NCBI RefSeq assembly: GCF_034321785.1
Contig: NZ_JAXLPB010000001.1
Coordinates: forward strand, 186,001 to 250,000
Direction of reading: 5' to 3'
Source of the DNA: Fulvimarina uroteuthidis
GTDB lineage: Bacteria > Pseudomonadota > Alphaproteobacteria > Rhizobiales > Rhizobiaceae
Length of the DNA stretch: 64,000 nt
A program made the translations under genes and the position numbers. This document shows, one piece after another, positions 1-9,357 of this stretch. Every line of letters starts with the position of its first letter. Position 1 is the first letter of the stretch. Under the pieces are notes generated by a model, which was not told where the DNA came from, searched no databases, and saw nothing but the letters and a program-made list of their open reading frames with translations.

Positions 1-1
1 T

Positions 2-238
2 CCATCGCGGGACGCGGACATCGTCCCGATCGAGCCGGAGACCGCGGCCTATCTGCGCGCGGTCCTTGCCAGGGTCGGTCTTCTCGAGACGCCGTCGCAC
101 GGTGCCTGGGGCGAGCGCGATATCGCGGCGATGGCGCGCTTCATGGGACAGGAGAACTACGACAACCGGATCCGCGACGATGCGCGGATCGACGTCGAGG
201 TCCTAGCCGACATCAGGGCGCGACACGGCGAGGCATAG
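2..238 (+). CDS. C-terminal part of an unidentified protein
   Basis: An open frame enters from the left edge and stops at TAG 236-238, giving 78 residues of the end of a protein. Its last residues (MARFMGQENYDNRIR, then a charged helix ending ARHGEA) look like a soluble, charged C-terminus. I do not recognise the family, and the start and most of the protein lie outside the window. It converges on the EamA gene that ends 12 bp further on. Confidence 0.5.
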   Translation, partial: PSRDADIVPIEPETAAYLRAVLARVGLLETPSHGAWGERDIAAMARFMGQENYDNRIRDDARIDVEVLADIRARHGEA

Positions 239-250
239 GCCCTGCGGGTC

Positions 251-1210
251 TCAGGGCGTCCCGGCGCGCCGATCCCGCCGCCGCTCGAGGCCCAGCCGGC
301 TTTCGCGCCAGATGATGAAGATGCCGGCCATCACGACGATGCCGCCGCCCAGCAGCGTCGAGACTTCGATCACCTCGCCGAAGAGCAAGGATCCGATGAG
401 GATCGCGAGGATCAGCGAGGAATATTCGAACGGGGCGATGGTGGACGTGTCGGCGAAGCGGTAGGCCGCCGTCAGCAGCAACTGGCCGATACCGCCCAGA
501 ATTCCGGCGACGACGAGTAGCACGGCCTGGCTGAGCGTCGGCACGACCCAGCCGAACGGCACGGACAGGAGCGAGATGACCGTCGCGGCCAGCATGAAGT
601 AAAGAACGATCGTCGCGGTCTTTTCCGTCTTCGTCAGCTTGCGCACCTGGATCATTGCAATCGCGGCGAAGATCGACGAGACGATCGCGGCGATGATGCC
701 GATGCCCTCCGGCCCCGACAGCGCCCCCGGCCCCACGCTGAGGTTCGGGATCGTGACGACCCCGACGCCGACGAGGCCGATCGCGACCGCGGTCCAGCGA
801 TAGGCGCGCACCGCTTCCCCGAGGAACAGCGCCGCGAAGACGACCGTGATCAGCGGCGTCGCGTAATTGATCGTGATCCATTCGGGATAGGGCAGCCGCG
901 TGATCGAGAAGAAGCCCAGCCCCATCGCCGAGACGCCGATCAGGCCGCGAATGGCGTGGCCCTTCAGATCGGCCGTGGAAAATGCCGTGCGCAGATCGCC
1001 GAGCCAGGCGAGATAGGCAAGCACGGGGGCAAGCGCGAAGAAGCAGCGGAAGAACACGACCTCGCCCGCCGGCACGCTCTCGCCCGTGGCCTTGATCGCC
1101 GTCTGCATGCCCACGAAGGAGAGAATCGACAGGAGCTTCAGCGAAACGCCGAGGATCGGGCTGTCCGGTTCGGCGGCGCCATCGGGCATGGGGTCTGGCT
1201 TTCGGATCAT
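251..1210 (-). CDS. EamA-family (DMT) transporter
   Basis: The 319-residue protein has about ten hydrophobic segments in two repeated halves, the layout of EamA drug/metabolite exporters. Typical signatures include the region around YPEWITINYATPLITVVFAALFLGE in the first half (quoted here only as landmark residues Y-A-T-P-L and LGE) and APFEYSSLI with LFGE in the second half. These proteins move small metabolites across the inner membrane, but the substrate cannot be read from sequence. It is transcribed divergently from pepN, with 108 bp between the starts. The C-terminus is a basic cytoplasmic tail (RRRDRRAG). Confidence 0.85.
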   Translation of the reverse strand: MIRKPDPMPDGAAEPDSPILGVSLKLLSILSFVGMQTAIKATGESVPAGEVVFFRCFFALAPVLAYLAWLGDLRTAFSTADLKGHAIRGLIGVSAMGLGFFSITRLPYPEWITINYATPLITVVFAALFLGEAVRAYRWTAVAIGLVGVGVVTIPNLSVGPGALSGPEGIGIIAAIVSSIFAAIAMIQVRKLTKTEKTATIVLYFMLAATVISLLSVPFGWVVPTLSQAVLLVVAGILGGIGQLLLTAAYRFADTSTIAPFEYSSLILAILIGSLLFGEVIEVSTLLGGGIVVMAGIFIIWRESRLGLERRRDRRAGTP

Positions 1211-1318
1211 TGGACGTGAAAGGCGGGAACGGTCCCGTCCCGATAACGAATGCGGCGATGAAATTGCAAATCGGCGACCCGTGTCTACCTACGTTGCAGA
1301 CATGAAGGGAACGACACC

Positions 1319-3967
1319 ATGCTTCGCACCGATACCGGCCAGACCGTCAAGCTCGACGCCTACTCCGAGACCGATTTCGTCTTCGAGAGCGTCTTCCTGA
1401 CGATCCGGCTGTTCGACGGCTCGGCTGAGATCGAAAGCGAGATTCGCCTCAGACGGCGCGAAGGGTCCGGCGCGGACGCCCCGCTCGTGCTCGACGGCGA
1501 CGAACTGACCCTGACCTTCCTCAAGCTCGACGGCGATCGACTTCCGGACGCCGATTACGATGCCGAACCGGGTGGCCTGACCATCCGCAGCCTGCCGGCG
1601 GCCGAGGCGTTCACCCTGACGATCGGCACCCGCATCGTTCCCGAAGAGAACACCAAGCTGATGGGGCTTTACCGCTCCAACGGGATCTGGTGTACCCAGT
1701 GCGAGGCGGAGGGCTTCCGCCGCATCACCTATTTCTATGACCGGCCCGACGTCCTGATCCCCTACAAGGTGCGGATCGAGGCGCCTAAGGTGGCGGCGCC
1801 CATCCTCCTGTCGAACGGCAATCCCGGCGAGACGGGCGATCTGGACAGCGGACGCCATTTCGCGGTCTGGGACGACCCGTTCAACAAGCCCTCCTATCTC
1901 TTCGCCATGGTTGCGGGCGATCTGGAGCGTGTCGGCGACACCTTCAGGACGGCCAGCGGACACGACGTCACGCTCGCCATCTTCACCGACAAGGGCCGCT
2001 CCCATCAGGCCGGCTACGCCATGGATGCGCTGAAACGCTCGATGGCCTGGGACGAAAGGCGCTTCGGCCGGGAATACGATCTCGACGTCTTCAACATCGT
2101 CGCGATTTCCGACTTCAACATGGGGGCGATGGAGAACAAGGGCCTCAACGTCTTCAACCACAAATACGTGCTGCTCGACCCCGATACCGCAACCGATCAG
2201 GATTATGCCGGCGTCGAAACCGTCATCGCGCACGAATATTTCCACAACTGGACCGGCAATCGCATCACCTGCCGCGACTGGTTCCAGCTCTGCCTGAAGG
2301 AGGGCCTGACGGTCTTCCGCGACCAGGAATTCTCCTCCGACGAGCGCGAACGCACGGTCCAGCGCATCGGCTCGGTGCGCCGGCTGAAGAGCATGCAGTT
2401 CCCCGAAGATCAGGGACCGCTCCAGCACCCGGTTCGCCCGAGCGAATATCGCGAGATCAGCAATTTTTACACGGCGACGATCTACGACAAGGGCGCCGAA
2501 CTCGTTCGCATGATCGCGACATTGCTCGGCCCGGAGGACTTCAGGGCCGGCATGGATCTCTATTTCGAGCGCCATGACGGAGATGCGGCGACCATCGAGG
2601 CGTTCGTCAAGGTGTTCGAGGACGTGGCCGGAATCGACCTCTCCTCCTTCGCCCTGTGGTACCATCAGGCCGGAACCCCGACCCTCACCGTCACCGAGGC
2701 CTATGACGAGGCGGAGGATCGCTACACGCTGACCCTTGCCCAGTCCCTGAAGCAGGGTGCGGCCGGGACCGGCACGAAGCCGATGCTGATGCCGGTCAAG
2801 ATCGGCCTCGTCGGACCGAACGGCGAAGACCGTCCGCTGAACCCGAGCCAGGGTGGCGAGATTCGCGAGGACGTCATCCAGTTGAGCGAGGCGGAGGAAA
2901 CCTTCGTCTTCGACAAGGTCGGCGGACGTCCCTATCTTTCGGTGCTGCGCGACTTCTCCGCACCGGTGACGCTCGACCACGACCAGTCCGAAAGCGACCG
3001 GTTGGCGCTTGCGCGGCTTGATCCGAACCCGTTCAACCGCTGGCGCATTCTCAACGATCTCATCGGCGAGCGGCTGGCGGCGGCAGCGGGTGGAACGAGC
3101 GAGCCTGCGCAAAACCCGCTGGGCGACGAACTCGTCACCGCCATTCTTGAGACGGCCGGCGACGACAGGCTCGATCCCGCCTTTCGGGCGCAGGTCCTCA
3201 ACGTTCCCGCCGATACGGAGATCGCGCGGCTGATCGGCGAGAACGTGGACCCGCTGCGTGTCTACGAGACCGCGACGCGTGCGAGGAAGACGATCGCGAC
3301 GGCCGGGACGCAGGTGTTCGAACGCCTGGTCGCGGCAGCGCCCGCCGACGCCGCCTTCTCGCCGGATGCCGCGAGCGCCGGAAAGCGGGCGCTCGCCAAC
3401 GCCGCGCTCGGCTTCGCCACCCTTTCCGACGGCCATCCGGACCGCGCCTTCGCCCGCTTCGAAAAGGCCTCGAACATGACGGACCGGCAGGCGGCGCTCG
3501 CCATTCTCGTCTTTCGTTTTCCCGAGCACGAGACGACGCACAGGGCGCTCGACGCGTTCTACGCACGCTACGAGGACGACGCGCTGGTCCTCGACAAATG
3601 GTTCGCGCTTCAGGCCGCAGCCCCCGGCGAGGACACGCTCGACCGTGTGCAGAAACTCTCCACCCATCCCCGCTTCACCCTGAAGAACCCGAACCGCGCG
3701 CGCTCCCTCATCGGCTCGTTCGCGGGGATGAATCCGACCGCGTTCCACCGCCGGGACGGCCGGGGCTATGCCTGGTTCTGCGAGCGTCTCATCGAGCTCG
3801 ACGCCATCAATCCGCAGATCTCAGCGCGGATGGCGACGGCCTTTCGGGCATGGCGGACATTGGAGAGCGAGCGGCGCGCGAAGGCCGAAGACGCCCTTCG
3901 GGACCTTGCAAAACTGCCACATCTGTCGCGCGATCTGAGGGACATCGTCGACCGGACGCTTGCCTGA
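1319..3967 (+). CDS. pepN: Aminopeptidase N (M1 zinc metallopeptidase)
   Basis: This 882-residue protein matches the usual length of alphaproteobacterial PepN. It has the M1 exopeptidase motif GAMEN at residues 269-273 and the zinc site HEYFH at 305-309, with the third ligand Glu328 in KEGL. The N-terminal beta domain, catalytic domain, and the C-terminal helical domain (ending near residue 880) are all present, so it should be a working cytosolic peptidase that removes N-terminal residues from peptides. The start is ATG 1319, with GAAGGGA eight bases before it. It stands alone, divergent from the EamA gene. Identification is firm from the motifs. Confidence 0.96.
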   Translation: MLRTDTGQTVKLDAYSETDFVFESVFLTIRLFDGSAEIESEIRLRRREGSGADAPLVLDGDELTLTFLKLDGDRLPDADYDAEPGGLTIRSLPAAEAFTLTIGTRIVPEENTKLMGLYRSNGIWCTQCEAEGFRRITYFYDRPDVLIPYKVRIEAPKVAAPILLSNGNPGETGDLDSGRHFAVWDDPFNKPSYLFAMVAGDLERVGDTFRTASGHDVTLAIFTDKGRSHQAGYAMDALKRSMAWDERRFGREYDLDVFNIVAISDFNMGAMENKGLNVFNHKYVLLDPDTATDQDYAGVETVIAHEYFHNWTGNRITCRDWFQLCLKEGLTVFRDQEFSSDERERTVQRIGSVRRLKSMQFPEDQGPLQHPVRPSEYREISNFYTATIYDKGAELVRMIATLLGPEDFRAGMDLYFERHDGDAATIEAFVKVFEDVAGIDLSSFALWYHQAGTPTLTVTEAYDEAEDRYTLTLAQSLKQGAAGTGTKPMLMPVKIGLVGPNGEDRPLNPSQGGEIREDVIQLSEAEETFVFDKVGGRPYLSVLRDFSAPVTLDHDQSESDRLALARLDPNPFNRWRILNDLIGERLAAAAGGTSEPAQNPLGDELVTAILETAGDDRLDPAFRAQVLNVPADTEIARLIGENVDPLRVYETATRARKTIATAGTQVFERLVAAAPADAAFSPDAASAGKRALANAALGFATLSDGHPDRAFARFEKASNMTDRQAALAILVFRFPEHETTHRALDAFYARYEDDALVLDKWFALQAAAPGEDTLDRVQKLSTHPRFTLKNPNRARSLIGSFAGMNPTAFHRRDGRGYAWFCERLIELDAINPQISARMATAFRAWRTLESERRAKAEDALRDLAKLPHLSRDLRDIVDRTLA

Positions 3968-4101
3968 TCGTGTCAAGCGCAATCGCTCAAAATTTACGCT
4001 TTGGAAAGGTGTGGACAAGTTGATTCGCGTCTGTTGATATCCTGTTGATTCGGGTGTGTGGCGTATCCGAATCGACAGGTGCGGCAACGGGGAAATTCGA
4101 C

Positions 4102-6426
4102 ATGCGCGCAGACGCGATCATCGCGTCGGCTGGAGATCTTTTGTCCAAAATCTGGACGATCTCCAACGACAAGTCCCTCTCTTCCGATCTATCGCGTGTC
4201 TTTCTTCAACCCTGCGCGCGCCGGGCTCTTCGCCGGGACGAATTCTGGCGGCGCGGCGTTCCCGTTTTCCTCGTCAGCTTCCTGTGCCTCCTGGCGATCA
4301 TCCGCTTCATGTCGCTGGTCGAGCAGCATGGATCGATCGAGCTCGAGACCCAGCGCGACCTCAGGATCGCGGCGCGGTTTCTCGAGGCGGAGAGCCTCGC
4401 CCTTTCGTTGAGCGAGACGGACACCCCTGCGATCGACGAATTGCTGACGAGCCGGCTGCCGGACGAACTCCTCCAGGACGGCCGTTTCGTGGTCGTCAGC
4501 AGCAGCGATGGGGTCATCCAGTCGACCACGCCAACCTACGAATTCCTCATTGGATCGAACCTCGTCTCAAAGCTCTCCCTCTCGCCGAGCGCCATCCAGA
4601 TCGGCCGCGGCGAGACGGCCGTTCCGGGTATCTTCGACGAGAACGCCATCGTGACCACCAGCGTCGATCTTGCCGGGGGCCTCGGTCTTGCGACGATCGT
4701 GCAGATCGAATCCGTCGCGTTCGCGAGCTGGCGCAAGTCTCTTGCCGTCAACGTGTCGCTCTTCACTTTCACCAGCCTCGTGCTCCTCGGCATCGTGCTG
4801 GGCTATTTCCAGCAGGCCGCGCGCGCCGCGGGCATCGAGGACGACTATAACGAGACCCACGAGCTGGTCGAGACAGCCCTCAATCTCGGTCATTCCGGGC
4901 TCTGGAACTGGAACGTGTCCCGCGGGGACCTCCAGCTCTCGGCCTCTCTCTACGAGCTCCTGGGCCTCTCGCCGGTGGAGGGAGCCATCGGCTTTCCCGA
5001 GATCGAGAAGCGGCTTCACCCGTCCGACCTGTGGGTCAAGAACCATATCTACCGCGTCGTCGCGGGCAATCTCCAGAGTTTCGACCAGACGTTCCGGCTG
5101 CGCCACCGCGACGGCCATTATCTGTGGCTCCGCGCCCGCGCGGAGGCGACGAGCAAGAGCAATGGCGAGCGCCATCTGGTCGGCATCATCGTCGACGTCA
5201 GCGAGCAGCAGGCGCTCACCGAGCGCACGCAGGAAGCCCATCACCAGCTTCACAGCGCGATCGAGAACATTCCCGAGACCTTCGTTCTGTACGACAGCGA
5301 CGACAGGATCGTCCTGGCCAATTCGCGCTATCGCGCCGTGTTCGGCCTGACCGAGGAGGATACGCGGAGCGGCACGCATCTTTACGACGTCGTCAGGAAA
5401 TCCCGCAAACCGATCGGCGGCTCGGCGATCTCCGGAAGCATCACGCGCGACAGCGAGAGCGCATCCGAGATCAATATGCCTGACGGACGCTGGCTGCTCC
5501 TGTCGGAGCGGCGCACGGGTGACGGATACATCTCGATCGGCGCCGACATCACGCAGCTCAAGATGCACCAGAGCCGGCTGAGGGAGTCCGAGGGTCGCCT
5601 GACGGACATCATCCATACGTTGAGCGAAACGAAGAAAGACCTGACCCGGAAGGCAAACCAGCTCGAGGATCTCAACCTCAATTTCCGGGCGGAAAAGAAC
5701 CGCGCCGAAGCCGCATCCCGCGCGAAATCGACGTTCCTCGCCAATATGAGCCATGAGCTGCGCACGCCCCTCAACGCCATTCTCGGTTTTTCCGACATCA
5801 TGCGACACGGCCTTCTCGGCCCGCTCGGGTCGGACAAGTATACCGGCTACGCAAACGACATCTTCGAGAGCGGCACGTTCCTTCTGCAGCTGATCGACGA
5901 CATTCTCGACATGCAGCGGATCGAGAGCGGCCGAACCACGATCGTCCCCCATGCCTTCGACCTCTGCGAGGCCGTCGAGGAGACGGCGCGCATGGTGGAA
6001 GCCTCCAGCGCCAAGCGTGGCATCAACATCACCATCGAGCGGCCGGAATCGGTGACGCTCGTCGCCGATCGGCGGATGATCGCCCAGATCCTCATCAATC
6101 TCATGACCAATGCGGCGAAGTTCTCCGATCCGGGCGGAGAAGTCCGGGTGTGCGTGAAGGAGCGCGCGAATGCCGTCCTCCTCAGCATCACGGATCGCGG
6201 CGAGGGAATTTCCGCCAAGAACCTCGAAAAGATCGGGCGTCCGTTCGAGCAGACCGAAAGCGAATGGACCCGCACGAAGAAGGGAACAGGGCTCGGCCTC
6301 GCCATTTCCCGCTCCCTGACCGAACTGCACCATGGCCGGTTCCGGATCGCGTCCACGCTGGGCGAAGGCACGATCGTCTCGATCCGCCTGCCCAAGGACA
6401 CCGCGCACGCCGGAGGCGTCGCTTGA
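4102..6426 (+). CDS. Membrane sensor histidine kinase with two PAS regions
   Basis: I chose ATG 4102 (GGGGA eight bases upstream), giving 774 residues; a TTG start at 4045 would add 19. The order is: a first membrane segment near residue 55-75, an extracytoplasmic stretch of roughly 130 residues, a second membrane segment near 215-235 (LFTFTSLVLLGIVLGYF), a PAS/PAC region at about 255-370, a second PAS region at about 385-490, a coiled coil, the HisKA domain with His551 in MSHELRTPLNAILGF, and an HATPase domain with the N box (NLMTNAAKF) and G boxes (DRGEG, GTGLGL). It has no receiver domain and no response-regulator neighbour, so its partner is unknown. The next gene makes exopolysaccharide, which may hint at its target. 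Confidence 0.92.
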   Translation: MRADAIIASAGDLLSKIWTISNDKSLSSDLSRVFLQPCARRALRRDEFWRRGVPVFLVSFLCLLAIIRFMSLVEQHGSIELETQRDLRIAARFLEAESLALSLSETDTPAIDELLTSRLPDELLQDGRFVVVSSSDGVIQSTTPTYEFLIGSNLVSKLSLSPSAIQIGRGETAVPGIFDENAIVTTSVDLAGGLGLATIVQIESVAFASWRKSLAVNVSLFTFTSLVLLGIVLGYFQQAARAAGIEDDYNETHELVETALNLGHSGLWNWNVSRGDLQLSASLYELLGLSPVEGAIGFPEIEKRLHPSDLWVKNHIYRVVAGNLQSFDQTFRLRHRDGHYLWLRARAEATSKSNGERHLVGIIVDVSEQQALTERTQEAHHQLHSAIENIPETFVLYDSDDRIVLANSRYRAVFGLTEEDTRSGTHLYDVVRKSRKPIGGSAISGSITRDSESASEINMPDGRWLLLSERRTGDGYISIGADITQLKMHQSRLRESEGRLTDIIHTLSETKKDLTRKANQLEDLNLNFRAEKNRAEAASRAKSTFLANMSHELRTPLNAILGFSDIMRHGLLGPLGSDKYTGYANDIFESGTFLLQLIDDILDMQRIESGRTTIVPHAFDLCEAVEETARMVEASSAKRGINITIERPESVTLVADRRMIAQILINLMTNAAKFSDPGGEVRVCVKERANAVLLSITDRGEGISAKNLEKIGRPFEQTESEWTRTKKGTGLGLAISRSLTELHHGRFRIASTLGEGTIVSIRLPKDTAHAGGVA

Positions 6427-6470
6427 GGCGCATGCCTTGAGCGGAACGGTCCGGCGCCGAATGTGGCGCC

Positions 6471-6480
6471 ATTGATCAAT
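6471..6480. promoter_or_regulatory. Possible operator: 10-bp palindrome upstream of wcaJ-like gene
   Basis: ATTGATCAAT is a perfect 10-bp palindrome in the 157-bp gap before the glycosylphosphotransferase gene. Just before it two copies of GGCGCC stand 6 bp apart (6453-6458 and 6465-6470), which could form a short hairpin after the kinase gene. A looser dyad, GTTAGG...CCTAAAC, follows. No binding protein can be named. Confidence 0.25.
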
Positions 6481-6583
6481 TGTTAGGCCCCCACCCCTAA
6501 ACTCGGCGCGAATTGAACGCTGGCGACGCATGGCTTCCCGCAAGCCGTGAGCCTATGGCGGCGAACGATGTCCGGGGACCGCA

Positions 6584-8131
6584 ATGGACCATATCGACCA
6601 ATATTCGGATCTCCAGAGCCTGAAGGCACATACGCCCGGCCCCGCCGTCACGCCGGACCAGGCAAGCCACGCCGAACTCAACAGCCTCGCCGCCCGGATC
6701 GCCCAGCACTACCGCACGGACTTCATCACGCCGCACCTCCTGACCGGCTATCTGCGCCTTGTCGAATTCACGGTGCTCGCGCTGCTCGGCTCGGTCTTTC
6801 TCGTCTTCTACGTCGAACTCTCGACGCGGCTTCTGTGGTCCTACGTCACCGTCATCCTCCTCGGCTCGGCGCTCGGAGTGATCGCGATCAATCTGGCCGG
6901 CGCCTATCGGCTGACCTTCCTGCGCCGTTCCGTCCTCGCCCACTGGCGCGTGGGGGCGGCCTGGATGGCAGTCGTATTCGGCATGACGGCCGCGCTGTTC
7001 TTCCTCTATGACGACAACGATCATTCCCGTGTGTTTCTCGCAGGATGGTTCCTCAGCGGCTTCGCGGCCTTGAGCGTCATCCGCCTGGTCCTGTGCTCCT
7101 TCATCCGCAAATGGGCGCGCGACGGGCGCATGGAGCGCCGGGCGGTGATCGTGGGCGGCGGCAAGAACGCCGAGGATCTGATCCGCGGGCTCGAAGCCCA
7201 GTCCGATTCCGACATCCGGATCTGCGGCATCTTCGACGATCGCAACGATCGTCGCTCCCCGCCGGTCGTCGCCGGTTACCCGAAGCTCGGCACCATACCC
7301 GAGCTCGTCGCCTTCTCGCGCATGACACGGATCGACATGCTGATCGTGACGCTTCCCCTGTCGGCGGAGCAGCGTCTGCTGACGCTCCTGAAGAAGCTCT
7401 GGGTGCTGCCCGTCGACATCCGGCTTTCGGCGCACGCGACCGAACTGCATTTCAGGCCCCGCAGCTATTCCTTCATCGGGGAAATCCCGATGATCGACGT
7501 GCTCGACCGGCCGCTGGCCGACTGGGACTGGATCGCCAAGCGCGTATTCGATGTCGTGGTGGCGGCGCTGGCGATCCTCGTTCTGTCGCCGGTTCTCCTG
7601 ATCACGGCGCTCGCCGTGAAACTCGATACGCCGGGCCCGGTCATCTTCCGCCAGAAGCGCCATGGCTTCAACAATCAGACGATCGAAGTGTTCAAGTTCC
7701 GCTCGCTGCGCCACGAATTCTCCGACCCGGAGGCAAGGCGGGTCGTCACCCGGAACGATCGCCGCGTCACCCGGGTCGGCGCGTTCATCCGCAAGACCTC
7801 GATCGACGAGTTGCCGCAGCTCTTCAACGTCCTGCGCGGCGAGTTGTCCCTCGTCGGTCCCCGTCCCCACGCGCTGCATGCGCAATCGAGCCAGAACGAG
7901 ACCTTCACGTTGATCGTCGACGGCTATTTCGGACGTCACAAGGTGAAGCCGGGCATCACGGGCTGGGCGCAGATCAAGGGCTGGCGCGGGGAGATCGATC
8001 AGCCGGACAAGCTGAAACGGCGTTTCGAGCACGATCTCTACTATATCGAGAACTGGTCGCTTCGGCTCGATCTCTACATCCTGCTGATGACGCCGATCAG
8101 CATGCTGAGGAAGACCGACGGGGCATACTGA
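6584..8131 (+). CDS. Undecaprenyl-phosphate glycosyl-1-phosphate transferase (WcaJ-like)
   Basis: The 515-residue protein is a polyisoprenyl-phosphate hexose-1-phosphate transferase, the enzyme that starts exopolysaccharide or capsule repeat units by moving a sugar phosphate onto undecaprenyl phosphate at the inner membrane. It has the full WcaJ plan: about four N-terminal membrane helices (residues 55-175), a central Rossmann-like CoA-binding fold region, the membrane-re-entrant helix starting KRVFDVVVAAL (about residue 321), then the catalytic part with KFRSLRHE, the DE pair in SIDELPQLFNVLRGELS, and VGPRPHA and GITGWAQIKGWRG. Sugar specificity is often glucose in this group, but that is inference. 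No other polysaccharide genes are adjacent. Confidence 0.92.
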   Translation: MDHIDQYSDLQSLKAHTPGPAVTPDQASHAELNSLAARIAQHYRTDFITPHLLTGYLRLVEFTVLALLGSVFLVFYVELSTRLLWSYVTVILLGSALGVIAINLAGAYRLTFLRRSVLAHWRVGAAWMAVVFGMTAALFFLYDDNDHSRVFLAGWFLSGFAALSVIRLVLCSFIRKWARDGRMERRAVIVGGGKNAEDLIRGLEAQSDSDIRICGIFDDRNDRRSPPVVAGYPKLGTIPELVAFSRMTRIDMLIVTLPLSAEQRLLTLLKKLWVLPVDIRLSAHATELHFRPRSYSFIGEIPMIDVLDRPLADWDWIAKRVFDVVVAALAILVLSPVLLITALAVKLDTPGPVIFRQKRHGFNNQTIEVFKFRSLRHEFSDPEARRVVTRNDRRVTRVGAFIRKTSIDELPQLFNVLRGELSLVGPRPHALHAQSSQNETFTLIVDGYFGRHKVKPGITGWAQIKGWRGEIDQPDKLKRRFEHDLYYIENWSLRLDLYILLMTPISMLRKTDGAY

Positions 8132-8206
8132 CGCGTACACCCGCGAACGCCGAGATCGGGCATCGTCCGGGCGCGTCCGATCCGGCGGCGGCCATGGGCG
8201 GAGCGC

Positions 8207-9061
8207 TCAGGCGGTCGGGGGCACCTGCCGCCGCTTCCATTCCCGCGTCGATACCGCGACGCCGGTCGCCGCGACCACGAGCCCGCACAGTTGCAGGAGG
8301 GTCAGGGTCTCGTCGAACAGAAGGAACGCCATGATCGCGGTGACCCCCGGCGTCAGGTACATCAGCGCGGCCACCGAGGAGACGGCGCCCTCGCGGATCA
8401 GCACCATCATCAGAAAGATCGCGCCGATGGACAGGACGAGCGTCAGCCATGCGAGCGCGAAGACGAGTTCACCCGTCCATGCGATCGTCTGGGTCTCGAT
8501 GAAACTGGCGAGAATCGCCGTCGGGATCACCGCGCCGAGATATTGAAACGCCGTGCCGGTGCGCAGATCGACGCCCGACACGAAGCGTTTCTGCCAGATC
8601 GTACCGAGCGAAATGCCGAGGGCGGACGCGAACACCGGGAAAAGGGTCCGGACACCGATCGTGCCGCCGGCCCCGAGCTTGGGGAAGATGACCATCGCGA
8701 TGCCGGCCAGTCCGAGCGCAAGGCCGAGGACGTGCCGCGGGCGCACCCGGTCGCCGAGAATGAAACTGGCGAGGAACGTCGTCAGGATCGGCTGGAGACC
8801 GACGATCAGCGCCGCGATTCCCGCATTCAGCCCGTGGCGCACGGCGTAGAAGACACCGCCGAGATAGACGCCGTGAATGAGGCTGCCCGCAATCATCGAG
8901 TGGACCGCCTGGCCGCGCGCGGGCATGCGCGCGCTGACCGCCACCGACAGGGCGACGAGGACCGCGAGAGCCAGAGCATAGCGCAGGGCCAGGAAGGTGA
9001 ACGGCTCGGCATACGGCATGGCGTAGCGCGCGCCGATGAAGCCGGTCGACCACAACAGCAC
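8207..9061 (-). CDS. EamA-family (DMT) transporter, start codon uncertain
   Basis: This encodes at least 284 residues with about ten membrane segments and the opening LLWSTGFIGARYAMPYAEP that is typical of one EamA subgroup. GTG at 9059-9061 is the only ATG, GTG or TTG start that keeps this opening. Members usually begin several residues earlier with a longer first helix. Matching codons (FLWLFPPLF) are present in frame upstream to a stop at 9119-9121, but only a CTG (9110-9112) or ATC could start them. The gene converges with the wcaJ-like gene 75 bp away. Substrate unknown. Confidence 0.82.
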   Translation of the reverse strand: MLLWSTGFIGARYAMPYAEPFTFLALRYALALAVLVALSVAVSARMPARGQAVHSMIAGSLIHGVYLGGVFYAVRHGLNAGIAALIVGLQPILTTFLASFILGDRVRPRHVLGLALGLAGIAMVIFPKLGAGGTIGVRTLFPVFASALGISLGTIWQKRFVSGVDLRTGTAFQYLGAVIPTAILASFIETQTIAWTGELVFALAWLTLVLSIGAIFLMMVLIREGAVSSVAALMYLTPGVTAIMAFLLFDETLTLLQLCGLVVAATGVAVSTREWKRRQVPPTA

Positions 9062-9357
9062 GAAGAGCGGCGGAAAAAGCCAGAGGAAGCGGGCGATCGG
9101 ACAGGTCCCCAGAAACGACTATCGACGTCGAGCCCTTAAGCATTCGTCCGGAAATCGACAACCGCTTTTCGGTTTCGCAAGCGCTCGACCGGACCGCGGC
9201 GCAGCTTCCATCCTCGCCCGGCAATCCGTGCCGTCCACCGGCGCCGTTCGGCGATCACGACGCGATCGGGCACCCCGGCGAACCGATGCCGCCTTGTTGA
9301 TCGGCGCCGATGCCGGGTCGTTTGCCTCGCCGCCCCCGCCCAGCTATCGCAAAGCCC
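9062..9357. other. Intergenic region between divergent transporter genes
   Basis: This 296-bp stretch separates the EamA gene (minus) from the AEC carrier gene (plus). Its first 57 bases look like in-frame coding for the start of the EamA protein. The rest should hold promoters for both genes. I see no clear dyad, RNA gene or small ORF with a good ribosome binding site. Confidence 0.4.

Noticed and set aside
1289..3748. Long minus-strand open frame (819 codons) opposite pepN
   Set aside because: It mirrors the pepN coding frame, has no recognisable domain and is a result of high GC codon use. The same holds for 29718-32840 (minus) and 50509-53442 (plus).
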